Assembly: GCA_963809695.1 (NCBI GenBank)
Contig: CAWEKI010000012.1
Coordinates: forward strand, 124,001 to 188,000
Direction of reading: 5' to 3'
Origin: JAGDMJ01 sp963809695
Lineage (GTDB): Bacteria > Bacteroidota > Ignavibacteria > UBA10030 > UBA6906
Length of the DNA stretch: 64,000 bases
Shown here: positions 7,945 through 15,581 of the stretch, in pieces
How positions within the stretch are numbered: the first letter of the stretch is position 1
How the letters are laid out: the number at the start of each line of letters is the position of its first letter
Translations under genes and position numbers: made by a program
Notes under the pieces: generated by a model
Told to the model about the DNA's origin: nothing
Databases searched by the model: none
Seen by the model: only the letters and a program-made list of their open reading frames with translations

Positions 7945-10035
7945 ATGAAACCGCTCGTGATCCTCATGTTCAGCCTTCTGTTTGCGAGTATTCTCATGGC
8001 GCCGCCGGCTTTCGCCCAGGGCGACGCGTCAATAGTCGGCGTCTGGGAGTTGATACCCCAAAAGAGCACAGATATCGACCATTTTGGCACGCTCACGGTT
8101 GACATCCGGGAGAGCGGTAAGTTCCTGACGCTCATTCAGGTCTGGGGCACCCGCAACAGCTTCCGGGATTCTCTTGTGCTGACCCCTGGCGGCCCCTCTG
8201 TTGATGTGCCCATCACGAGCGTTGTGTTTCCCAGCAACGTGTTTATGGGACTCATGAGTCCCGTCGGTGAACAGCGCCGGCTTTCCGGCAAATGGGGGCA
8301 GGGGCGATCCGCATTGAGGATCGACGAGCAGTCGAGTGTGAGGGGCTCGCAGGGCACCGTGCCGATGACGGCTGTCCACCGCTATGAGCTCTCCAAAGAG
8401 AAGGAGATCCTCTTCTACAGCGTGACACGCTCCACGCGAAAACAGGGCCCCGAGGTGAAATATGTCCTGAAACGGAAAGGCACGCGGCAGGCGTATGCGA
8501 TCCGTCTGGAAGACAACTGGGAAATTGCGGGCAAGCTCCCCGTCAATGCGATGATGATCAGTCTCCAGGGGCTTGCCAATAAGACGGGGCCCAATGTGTA
8601 CCTTCTGTATCAAAACTGGCCGTTCACGTACGTCAACTCGGTCTACGATTTTTACAAGGACCGGCGGTACTTCACGTTCAGAGAACTCAAGACGCCATCG
8701 GATGCGCTGCGCGCACTGAGGGGTTATGCGAAAGGATACGTCGTGTGGGATAAATCCGTGCGGACTTCGCTGATCGTGGCGTACACTGTCGCCGGTCTCG
8801 AAGACGCCGTGGTTGTGAGCGAAGACCTCATCGAGCTCGTGGAAAAGGCGGGGCTGAAGCCGGTCGAAGATTTTCGGGGGAAATTCACCGGGCAGACCGA
8901 TGCGCAGATATATGCCTGGGCATACGATAAATACTGGGACCGCTGCAGCAAGGAATTCATCATCTGGCTTGGCGGCGAGCATGGGAATGTCATGAAGCCG
9001 GCCGTGGCCGACTGGGGGATCCGCAAGCAGGTCTTCTTCAATGATCTTTCGAGCCGTCCTTCGGACAGCGCAGAATATGCCCTGGCGAACCGGGTGCTCC
9101 GGGAGATGAAGCCTATGTCGATGGTGATGGGGTGGCACTCTTACGCGAAGGATCTCGAGGAAGAACACGTGAAGCTGACATCAACCTACGGTCACCGGGT
9201 GGAGGGGCTCAACACGCTTCCGAATCTGAGTTTCAGTGCACAGATCCCGGTTTCCCCCGGGTTCACGTACAAGAATAACCATCATGTGAAGCCGGGGGAA
9301 CATCCGATCCCGCAGAAAAAAGTGTATATCAGTTGTATTCAGACGGACGGCATCGGCCTGGGGGCGTGGCTTGAGCCCGGGCGGGGTGAAATTCCCTATG
9401 CGTGGGAGGTGTTAATGAACTATACATGGATGGCCCCGGGTATGGCCGAGTATTTCTACACGATGGCCACGCCGAACGACTATTTCATCGGCTGCCTCTC
9501 GGGCCCCGGGTATCTGTACCCGAAGGCCGTGCCGCCGAGGCTGCTCAGACCGCTGATCGCAATGGCAAGGGATCAGATGAAGACCATGGACTTGCGGGTG
9601 TTTGAGACCATGGATTGGTCGGAAGGGGCCGAGACGATCGGCAACACCGATCTGAACAAAGAAGTGCTGGACATGTACTACGAAGGGATGCCCGAGGCGA
9701 TCGGATTCGTGAACGGATACGGGCCGGGATACACATTTACGGTTCGGGACGGCAGGCCGTTTGTATCGTATGACTACTATCTTTCCCCCGTTCGGCCGGA
9801 GGCAGATGCGGTGGCTGACCTTCAGGAGCTAGCCACTGTCAATCCGAAGCGTCCGTATTTTCTCCTGGTCCACGTCCGTGAGTGGAGTAATGTCAAGAGG
9901 GTCAAGGGCATTCTGGACAAGCTTGGGCCGGAGTTCGAAGTTGTGCCTCTTGACGTCTTTCTCGCGATGGCCGGGCAGCAACCGACATTCCAGGAGCGAT
10001 ACCTCCACCGCGAGGATGCAGCGTCGCGGCCCTGA
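7945..10035 (+). CDS. GxGYxYP-family putative glycoside hydrolase with N-terminal lipocalin-like domain
   Basis: A 696-residue exported protein (signal peptide 1-26, PPAFAQ). Residues 30-180 are a small beta-rich domain starting VWELIPQKSTDID, resembling a lipocalin or fatty-acid-binding fold. From about 190 the sequence matches the GxGYxYP family organisation: NAMMISLQGLANKTGPNVYL, a middle part with VYISCIQTDG, and the signature GPGYLYP at about 520-526. The family is predicted to be carbohydrate-active from its occurrence in polysaccharide-utilisation loci, but no reaction is established. The same N-terminal domain begins the partial gene at 63644. It stands just ahead of DoxX (gap 29 bases) and may share its transcript. 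Confidence 0.85.
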   Translation: MKPLVILMFSLLFASILMAPPAFAQGDASIVGVWELIPQKSTDIDHFGTLTVDIRESGKFLTLIQVWGTRNSFRDSLVLTPGGPSVDVPITSVVFPSNVFMGLMSPVGEQRRLSGKWGQGRSALRIDEQSSVRGSQGTVPMTAVHRYELSKEKEILFYSVTRSTRKQGPEVKYVLKRKGTRQAYAIRLEDNWEIAGKLPVNAMMISLQGLANKTGPNVYLLYQNWPFTYVNSVYDFYKDRRYFTFRELKTPSDALRALRGYAKGYVVWDKSVRTSLIVAYTVAGLEDAVVVSEDLIELVEKAGLKPVEDFRGKFTGQTDAQIYAWAYDKYWDRCSKEFIIWLGGEHGNVMKPAVADWGIRKQVFFNDLSSRPSDSAEYALANRVLREMKPMSMVMGWHSYAKDLEEEHVKLTSTYGHRVEGLNTLPNLSFSAQIPVSPGFTYKNNHHVKPGEHPIPQKKVYISCIQTDGIGLGAWLEPGRGEIPYAWEVLMNYTWMAPGMAEYFYTMATPNDYFIGCLSGPGYLYPKAVPPRLLRPLIAMARDQMKTMDLRVFETMDWSEGAETIGNTDLNKEVLDMYYEGMPEAIGFVNGYGPGYTFTVRDGRPFVSYDYYLSPVRPEADAVADLQELATVNPKRPYFLLVHVREWSNVKRVKGILDKLGPEFEVVPLDVFLAMAGQQPTFQERYLHREDAASRP

Positions 10036-10064
10036 ATTCTTGTGTAGACGAAAGGAGCACACGT

Positions 10065-10481
10065 ATGGGTTCGTTTTTGAAGTCTGACAACATCGGCAAG
10101 CTGCTGGTTCGGATTGCTGTCGGCGGCCTCATGCTCTTTCATGGAATTTTCAAGCTCACGCACGGCATCGGCTTCATTGAAGGCGTTCTGGCCGGGCGGG
10201 GATGGCCGGGGTATATCGCTTATGGCGTGTATCTTGGGGAAATTTTCGCCCCGATTCTCATCCTCGTCGGATTCAGGACACGGCTAGCCGCACTTGTCGT
10301 GGTCATCGACATGGTAGCGGCCATCTGGCTTGTCCATGCAGGGAACATCCTCCAGGTCAAAGAAGCGGGGGGTGCCTGGGGTATTGAGCTTGAAGCGATT
10401 TACCTGCTGGGTTCGCTTGCGCTGTTCTTTATGGGCGGGGGTCAGTATTCCGTGTCGAGAGGGCGCAGCGTGTGGGATTAA
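10065..10481 (+). CDS. DoxX family membrane protein
   Basis: A 138-residue four-helix membrane protein with the family pattern LVRIAVGGLMLFHGIFKLTHG, GVYLGEIFAPILILVGFRTR and GIELEAIYLLGSLALFFMG. DoxX-type proteins are found in archaeal terminal oxidases and in bacterial redox or thiosulfate-related complexes; most bacterial members are uncharacterised. The start follows AAAGGAG with good spacing. Its closeness to a membrane-anchored cytochrome c 200 bases downstream is compatible with a role in membrane redox chemistry, but that is only context. Confidence 0.9.
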   Translation: MGSFLKSDNIGKLLVRIAVGGLMLFHGIFKLTHGIGFIEGVLAGRGWPGYIAYGVYLGEIFAPILILVGFRTRLAALVVVIDMVAAIWLVHAGNILQVKEAGGAWGIELEAIYLLGSLALFFMGGGQYSVSRGRSVWD

Positions 10482-10582
10482 AGCTGCAGCCCTGCGCTGA
10501 GTGTGACACCAAACCGGTAGTTCACGGGCAGGGCGAGTTTTGATCCGGTCATGTTGCCCAGGGTAAACGACGGACCTCCGGA
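10478..10582 (-). pseudogene. Remnant of an outer-membrane barrel C-terminus
   Basis: Reading the minus strand in one frame gives a short open segment, SGGPSFTLGNMTGSK followed by LALPVNYRFGVTLSAGLQL and a TAA stop, overlapping the last codon of DoxX. The alternating hydrophobic pattern right at a stop codon resembles the last strands of a beta-barrel. A TAG just upstream in frame and the absence of any longer frame indicate a decayed leftover. Chance cannot be excluded over 34 codons. Confidence 0.3.
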
Positions 10583-10676
10583 CTATTCCAGGACTTGCAG
10601 TCTCCCGCCGGCAGAAATTTTCACGAATAGTCCTCGATATAGTTATATGAATGGGTGGGAAATGGTAATTTCGAGC

Positions 10677-11927
10677 ATGAAGCGTCTGTTGAAATGGCTC
10701 GGCCGTCTTGTGACCGTGCTGGTTGTCCTGCTCGTTGTCTTAGGCGTGTATGTGGAGCTGGCGTGGGACAAACCAGACAGCCGTCCTGCACCGCGGATGA
10801 CTGCGCCGCGTGATTCCGCCACGGTCGTGCGGGGAGAATATATCTTCAAGCACGCCTGGCAGTGCTGGGGATGCCATGCGGCCGCCGGTGACGGCAATGC
10901 GGCTCCCAGCGGCGGCCAGCGGTTCGACCTTCGGTCGGTCGGTCCGGGTTTCGGCGTGTATTACAGCCGCAATCTGACGCCCGACTCAGCCACAGGGCTG
11001 GGAGCCTGGACTGATGGGGAGATCGTGCAGGCGATCCGCGAAGGGATCAGACGGGACAGGCATGTGCTGTTTCCGCTGATGCCGATCGACTGGCTGAAGG
11101 GGCTTTCCGATCAGGATGTCCTGGCTGTTGTAGCGTACATCCGCAGCCTTCCGCCTGTGCGGAATCGCGTCCCGGAGCGGGATGCGTCCTTCATCGCAAA
11201 GGCATTGATGGCGTTCAACGTCATCAAGCCGATCGCTCCGATCACCGCGCCCGTGGTTGCCCCCCCCTCGGGGCGCACGGTGGAATACGGCAGGTACGTT
11301 GCATCCAATCTCGCCGGCTGTGCAGATTGCCACTCTCCGCGCAACCTTCAGAACGGAGAGTTCTATCCCGACAGTTTGTTTGCGGGAGGAAGCATTGCCT
11401 TTGGCAAGGACGAAGGGGATCCCATATTCGCGTATGCACGCAACCTCAGGCCGGGGCGTGCAACGGGCGAGCATGAATGGACGGAAGAGAAATTCCTGCA
11501 AGCTGTAACGGTGGGCATGCGCCCGGATAGCACGGTGTTGACTCCCCACATGCCGTATGCATACTACAAATTCCTCTCTGAGGATGATCTTCGGGCGATC
11601 TATGTCTACCTGCGGTCCCTTTCGCCGCTCAGGCGCAGCGTACCGCTGCCTGGTTTTTCGGCCGATCTGATACAGGCGCGCGGACCATCCAGAGGAGCGC
11701 TTCTCTTCCGGGCTCGATGCCGGGCATGTCATGGGGATGGCGGTACGGGCGCTGTCCCGACGAACGTCAAGCTTGCTGAGGTTGCCTCCTCATTTGAGGA
11801 TGACGACCTGCGCGATTTCATCGCCTCGGGGCAGATGAATCTCAAAATGCCTGCCTTCGGCAAGACCTTGACAAGGGACGAGTTGGGCGATCTTGTCGCG
11901 TATATACGGTCATGGGAGAAACAGTAA
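10677..11927 (+). CDS. Membrane-anchored tri-haem cytochrome c
   Basis: Starting at ATG 10677 gives 416 residues with an N-terminal anchor (LVTVLVVLLVVLGVYVEL) and three CXXCH sites: CWGCH near 63, CADCH near 215 and CRACH near 348. Three cytochrome c domains of about 120-140 residues with that spacing match the cytochrome subunits of membrane alcohol, aldehyde or gluconate dehydrogenases, which pass electrons to the quinone pool or an oxidase. No dehydrogenase subunit is adjacent, so the electron donor is unknown. In-frame ATGs at 10647 and 10662 are alternatives; none has a strong ribosome-binding site. The stop codon overlaps the start of the next gene (TAATG). Confidence 0.88.
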   Translation: MKRLLKWLGRLVTVLVVLLVVLGVYVELAWDKPDSRPAPRMTAPRDSATVVRGEYIFKHAWQCWGCHAAAGDGNAAPSGGQRFDLRSVGPGFGVYYSRNLTPDSATGLGAWTDGEIVQAIREGIRRDRHVLFPLMPIDWLKGLSDQDVLAVVAYIRSLPPVRNRVPERDASFIAKALMAFNVIKPIAPITAPVVAPPSGRTVEYGRYVASNLAGCADCHSPRNLQNGEFYPDSLFAGGSIAFGKDEGDPIFAYARNLRPGRATGEHEWTEEKFLQAVTVGMRPDSTVLTPHMPYAYYKFLSEDDLRAIYVYLRSLSPLRRSVPLPGFSADLIQARGPSRGALLFRARCRACHGDGGTGAVPTNVKLAEVASSFEDDDLRDFIASGQMNLKMPAFGKTLTRDELGDLVAYIRSWEKQ

Positions 11928-12349
11928 TGCCCTGGGTACAGAAGGAGTTTGCGCTCTTGCCGAAAAGACGCGGGTTTCATCTGGTGACGTCTGAAATTGT
12001 GGGGCAGATGCCGGAGATTGGCACGATACGGCGCGGGATTCTACATCTTTTCATTAAACACACATCAGCGTCGCTCACCATCAATGAAAATGCCGACCCG
12101 ACCGTTCGGACGGATCTGGAGCGGCACTTCAACGAGCTTGCCCCTGAGAATGAGCCATATTACGAGCATGACACCGAAGGATCAGACGATATGCCGGCGC
12201 ACATCAAGGCGTCAATGCTTGGGAGCAGTGTGACAATCCCGATTAGCGCGGGCCGGTTAAACCTGGGCACGTGGCAAGGCATCTATCTCTGCGAGCACAG
12301 GAACCGCGGCGGAAGCAGAGAGATCGTTGCGACGATCTGTGGTGAATAA
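11927..12349 (+). CDS. YjbQ / UPF0047 family protein
   Basis: A 140-residue protein with the diagnostic blocks LHLFIKHTSASLTINENAD, GSDDMPAHIKASMLGSS and the C-terminal LGTWQGIYLCEHRNR. Family members form trimers with a conserved His/Cys/Asp pocket; E. coli YjbQ has weak thiamine-phosphate synthase activity, but the true role is unsettled. I chose the ATG at 11927 because it overlaps the previous stop as TAATG, follows GGGAGAA, and gives the usual family length; an ATG 15 bases earlier would add five residues. Translational coupling to a cytochrome c gene is unusual for this family. Confidence 0.92.
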   Translation: MPWVQKEFALLPKRRGFHLVTSEIVGQMPEIGTIRRGILHLFIKHTSASLTINENADPTVRTDLERHFNELAPENEPYYEHDTEGSDDMPAHIKASMLGSSVTIPISAGRLNLGTWQGIYLCEHRNRGGSREIVATICGE

Positions 12350-12442
12350 GAGCCATTCGGTTCTCCGATATCCGTAAGGTGCTCCTACTGTTCGACGACT
12401 TTGATCTCCCGGCTCCCATTGTTGCAGTCGTCTTTGAAAACA

Positions 12443-12667
12443 TCACGCTGTTGCCTTGCTCTCTTCCGCTTTTCCACGCGAGCTTATTCCCAGCAGCAAA
12501 TACAACGGGCACAAGCTTATGGCACTAGTTCCAATGAGCAGGACTGCGACGATTGCAAGGACGATCCCGAGCATCCCGGTCACGGTGCCATTCAGGAGGA
12601 AGAATGCGATTACGAGGGCTGCAACTGTGCGAATAATGCGATCCGCGGAACCCACGTTCTTTTTCAT
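12443..12667 (-). CDS. DUF2892 / YgaP-like small membrane protein
   Basis: A 74-residue protein with two hydrophobic helices and the family pattern NVGSADRIIRTVAALVIAF, then LGIVLAIVAVLLIGTSAISL followed by CPLYLLLGI. These match the YgaP-type inner-membrane domain, which in some proteins is fused to rhodanese. The CPLY cysteine is conserved in the family. The start has AGGAG nine bases upstream on the minus strand. It sits alone between plus-strand genes. Confidence 0.85.
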   Translation of the reverse strand: MKKNVGSADRIIRTVAALVIAFFLLNGTVTGMLGIVLAIVAVLLIGTSAISLCPLYLLLGISSRGKAEESKATA

Positions 12668-12854
12668 TGGTATACTCCTATGGTTGTCGGTGGTGAGATG
12701 CAGAAACGCGAGGAACGGGTCAAGGGAGCTTCTTCGTTTCTACCGTGCCCAAGTTGCTTTTCAGTTGATAGTGATTTAGCCTCATCAATTCGACCCTCAA
12801 GGGAACTCACAGCGAAAGAATCCCTGTTGGAAAGGGAGAACTAATCAGTGAACC

Positions 12855-14399
12855 ATGCCGAAAACCCTTTTATCCGGCAGTGCCGGTCTTCTCATACTCC
12901 AACTCCTGCTTTCCCCGTCTCGTCTCACTGCTCAAACCGTTGACTGGGCGCGCGTGCATGAGGTAACCCTGCGGGGGGTGGACCTGATCTATGACCTTGA
13001 CATGGCCCGGGCTTCGGTCGTGTTTGACACGGTCATTGCCATGGCACCCGGGGACCCCAGAGGATATTTCTTCAAGAGCATGGTCTCTTTCTGGACCTAT
13101 ACGCTTCAGAACCAGGAATCGGACTATGAGCGATTCATGTCCATATCCGACACTGTCATAGGGATATGCGAGCGGCTTGTGGACCATAATGAAAATGATG
13201 CGACCGCACGGTTTTACCTGGGAGGTATTCATGGATACCGGGGCATGGCCGAGCAACTCCATGGGTCGCTCTTCAAGGCGGTCCTGGAGGGGCGGAAAGG
13301 GTATTTCGAGCTCGAGGATGCCGTGCGGTTGCAGCCGGATCTCTACGATGCGCAGATGGGCTTCGGGCTTTTCCGCTACCTGGTTGCGAAGATCCCAAGC
13401 AGCCTTGCCTGGGTTGCGCGGGTCGCCGGCTTCGATGGAGATCTGGAAGGGGGGCTGGCTTCGCTGCGCCTTGCAGCGACGAAGGGTGTCTACACGCGAA
13501 GCGAAGCCGCCTTCTTCCTTTCCCAATTTCTCTTCAGTGAGCATCGGCGCGACCAGGCCTTCGAGCTCATGCGGACCCTGATTCAGCGCTATCCCGATAA
13601 CACGCTTTTCCTGGTGCTCTATTCCTCATGGCAATTGCGGGAAGGAAACCTTGATGAAGCTCTTGCCGCCATCAACAAGGCCTCGGAAGTGAACGCACGC
13701 AAAGCCATCAAGTATGGCGAAGAGTTCATTCATAGCACCCGTGCCTCCATTGCCTACTCCCGCAATGATTTCTCCACAGCTCGAAGAGAGTATGATCACT
13801 TCCTGGCAAAGCAAGTGCAGCGGAACATGGTTCCGAACTACACATATTACCGGATCGCTGTGGCCCGCGAGATCGCGGGCGATCGGCCGGGAGCCATCGA
13901 GGCCTGCAAGATGATGAAAGAAGCCAGCGCGACCGGGCAACCCAACGACGCCAATCTTTATCGAAGAGGAGAGGAACTGGCTGCTCGTCCTCTCACAGAA
14001 GGGGAGATCGCGCTCATCAAGGCCGCGAATGTAACCAACCGCAAGCTCTATGATTCATCGGCGATATATTATCGAACCGCCCTGGAGATGTCGGCGGGGG
14101 ATCCGGATGTTCGCCTCCGCGCGCTTTACGGGCTGCAGCAATCGTACTACGATACGGGGCGGGATTCGGAGGCGGTGAATGCAGGTGAGCAAGCGGTTGC
14201 CATCAAACCGGTGCGCGAGGTCTGGGTGGTTCCGCATGCCTACTTCAAATTGGCCCAATCCTATGAACGGCTTGGGCGGCCAACAGAAGCCGCCAGAGCT
14301 CTCGACCGTGTCGGGGATTATGATGACTATGATTACCAGAAGTCGCTGGAACGAAGAGTCGATGAAGAACGCAAGAAGTTGACTGGACCGCCACCATAA
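12855..14399 (+). CDS. Exported TPR-repeat protein
   Basis: A 514-residue protein with a signal peptide (LLILQLLLSPSRLTAQ). It is almost wholly alpha-helical, with tetratricopeptide-like units such as ARFYLGGIHGYRGMAEQLHG, EAAFFLSQFLFSEHRRDQAF and LREGNLDEALAAINKASEV. TPR proteins are protein-interaction scaffolds; partners here are unknown. The start codon has no strong Shine-Dalgarno. The OsmC gene begins 21 bases after its stop, so they are likely co-transcribed. Confidence 0.8.
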   Translation: MPKTLLSGSAGLLILQLLLSPSRLTAQTVDWARVHEVTLRGVDLIYDLDMARASVVFDTVIAMAPGDPRGYFFKSMVSFWTYTLQNQESDYERFMSISDTVIGICERLVDHNENDATARFYLGGIHGYRGMAEQLHGSLFKAVLEGRKGYFELEDAVRLQPDLYDAQMGFGLFRYLVAKIPSSLAWVARVAGFDGDLEGGLASLRLAATKGVYTRSEAAFFLSQFLFSEHRRDQAFELMRTLIQRYPDNTLFLVLYSSWQLREGNLDEALAAINKASEVNARKAIKYGEEFIHSTRASIAYSRNDFSTARREYDHFLAKQVQRNMVPNYTYYRIAVAREIAGDRPGAIEACKMMKEASATGQPNDANLYRRGEELAARPLTEGEIALIKAANVTNRKLYDSSAIYYRTALEMSAGDPDVRLRALYGLQQSYYDTGRDSEAVNAGEQAVAIKPVREVWVVPHAYFKLAQSYERLGRPTEAARALDRVGDYDDYDYQKSLERRVDEERKKLTGPPP

Positions 14400-14420
14400 A
14401 AGAAAACGGAGAATCCCATC

Positions 14421-14933
14421 ATGGACGCCAACGAGCTGAAATCGTTACAGGCTCCGCTCAAGGAAAAATACAGGCAGGAACCTGCGTCAGCGCTGGTGAC
14501 ACTGCGGGCAACGGGGCGGGCTGCGGAAGGAGTTGCATGCAGTGTTGAGACGGGAAAAGCCCTGGTCAAAGCCGGGCTGCACCCCGCAAGCGGCGGCGAC
14601 GGGAGCTTCGTATGCTCGGGCGATATGCTTCTACAGGCACTAGTTGCATGCGCCGGGGTTACACTTCGGGCCGTAGCCACGTCTCTTGCGTTGGATGTTC
14701 AGGATGCTGAAGTCACGGCAGAAGGGGACCTGGACTTCCGCGGGACGCTCGGCGTCTCCAAAGAGACTTCCGTAGGGTTCAGGGACATTCGTCTTCGTTT
14801 CAATCTCGTTGGGTCACTGTCCGACGAACAGCGGACGACGTTGATTCGCCTCACCGAGCGCTATTGTGTGGTCTTGCAGACGCTGAGACAGGCTCCGCCG
14901 GTCTCTGTCTCGGCAAGTACCTCCCCTGCTTAA
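14421..14933 (+). CDS. OsmC family peroxiredoxin-like protein
   Basis: A 170-residue OsmC/Ohr-fold protein. The two active cysteines of the family are visible: one in LLQALVACAGVTLRAVA (about residue 73) and one in RYCVVLQTL near residue 152, about 80 residues apart as expected. Such enzymes reduce organic or fatty-acid hydroperoxides with thiols in the cytoplasm. The N-terminal 20 residues extend slightly beyond the minimal fold. It follows the TPR gene closely. Confidence 0.88.
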   Translation: MDANELKSLQAPLKEKYRQEPASALVTLRATGRAAEGVACSVETGKALVKAGLHPASGGDGSFVCSGDMLLQALVACAGVTLRAVATSLALDVQDAEVTAEGDLDFRGTLGVSKETSVGFRDIRLRFNLVGSLSDEQRTTLIRLTERYCVVLQTLRQAPPVSVSASTSPA

Positions 14934-15205
14934 TGCCGTGCTCATTGAACTGCATTATTCGCTCGCATTTCCACACCTTCGGCAAACGATTCCACCGTTG
15001 CATCGCGTGCAGCCTCCTTGAGAAGGCCCCCCGCGTCGCACAGGCCAATGATCGGGCAAGGGGAACCATCCACATTCCTCAATCGTTGCAGGAAAGGAGC
15101 TACGCCATGGCAATTACACCATTCTTCTTGTGAATTTGATCGGACTTGTAAGGAGAGCAGGAGAAGGAAATTGCGGAGACAGCCCGTATAGAACATGAAT
15201 CACTC

Positions 15206-15278
15206 CCGAAGGCCCCAGTGCGGTTGGATAAAGGTTGGAGAATCGAGGGGGGAGAAGGAGAGGGTGTGGGGCCTTCGG
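15206..15278. repeat. 12-bp perfect inverted repeat with 49-base spacer
   Basis: CCGAAGGCCCCA at 15206-15217 is exactly complementary to TGGGGCCTTCGG at 15267-15278. No T run follows the right arm, so it is not a typical terminator. It could be a long hairpin after OsmC or the ends of a tiny non-coding element. Confidence 0.6.
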
Positions 15279-15292
15279 TATTAATTAAGAAG

Positions 15293-15304
15293 TCAGATAT
15301 CTGA
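15293..15304. promoter_or_regulatory. Perfect 12-bp palindrome upstream of the cytochrome b5/decarboxylase operon
   Basis: TCAGATATCTGA at 15293-15304 is its own reverse complement and lies 46 bases before the first ATG of the operon. The size and place fit an operator for a dimeric repressor or activator, but no regulator gene is nearby. Confidence 0.4.
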
Positions 15305-15350
15305 TATCACATCTAACTCTCCCCACAGCTCTTCAGGCCGCTCGTCCCCA

Positions 15351-15581
15351 ATGGAGTACCGCGTCTTTTCAAGGAAGGACCTCAAGCATTTCGACGGAAC
15401 AAACGGCGCACCCGCATATATCGCCTTCCACGGACAAGCCTATGACGTTTCCAAGAGTATTCGCTGGCCTGGAGGACGGCATCAGATTCTCCACGATGCC
15501 GGGAGGGATCTGACGGACGGGCTTGCAGACGCTCCCCATGGCCGGGATGTATTGGCAAAAATCCCTAGGATGATAGGATGA
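15351..15581 (+). CDS. Small cytochrome b5-like haem-binding protein
   Basis: A 76-residue stand-alone cytochrome b5-fold domain: RVFSRKDLKHFDGTNGAPAY, then FHGQAYDVSKSIRW and GRHQILHDAGRDLTDGL. Likely axial haem ligands are a histidine in GRHQILHDAG and one in DAPHGRDVL. The family is predicted as a soluble electron carrier or steroid/haem binder. Its stop overlaps the start of the decarboxylase gene as ATGA, so the two are translated together, an unusual pairing because PLP decarboxylases need no electrons. Confidence 0.85.
   Translation: MEYRVFSRKDLKHFDGTNGAPAYIAFHGQAYDVSKSIRWPGGRHQILHDAGRDLTDGLADAPHGRDVLAKIPRMIG

Larger units (their letters stand above)
14934..15350. other. Intergenic region with inverted repeats, no recognised gene
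   Basis: No coding sequence I can identify. On the minus strand a frame from 15196 to 14942 (starting MFYTGCLRNFLLLLS) is open for 84 codons but resembles no family I know and has no convincing start signal. A perfect 12-base inverted repeat and a 12-base palindrome lie near the downstream operon and are listed separately. Confidence 0.4.

Noticed and set aside
12401..12844. A 147-codon plus-strand frame covering the DUF2892 gene
   Set aside because: The minus-strand product has a clear family pattern and ribosome-binding site; the plus-strand reading is Cys/Asp-rich and unlike a protein.
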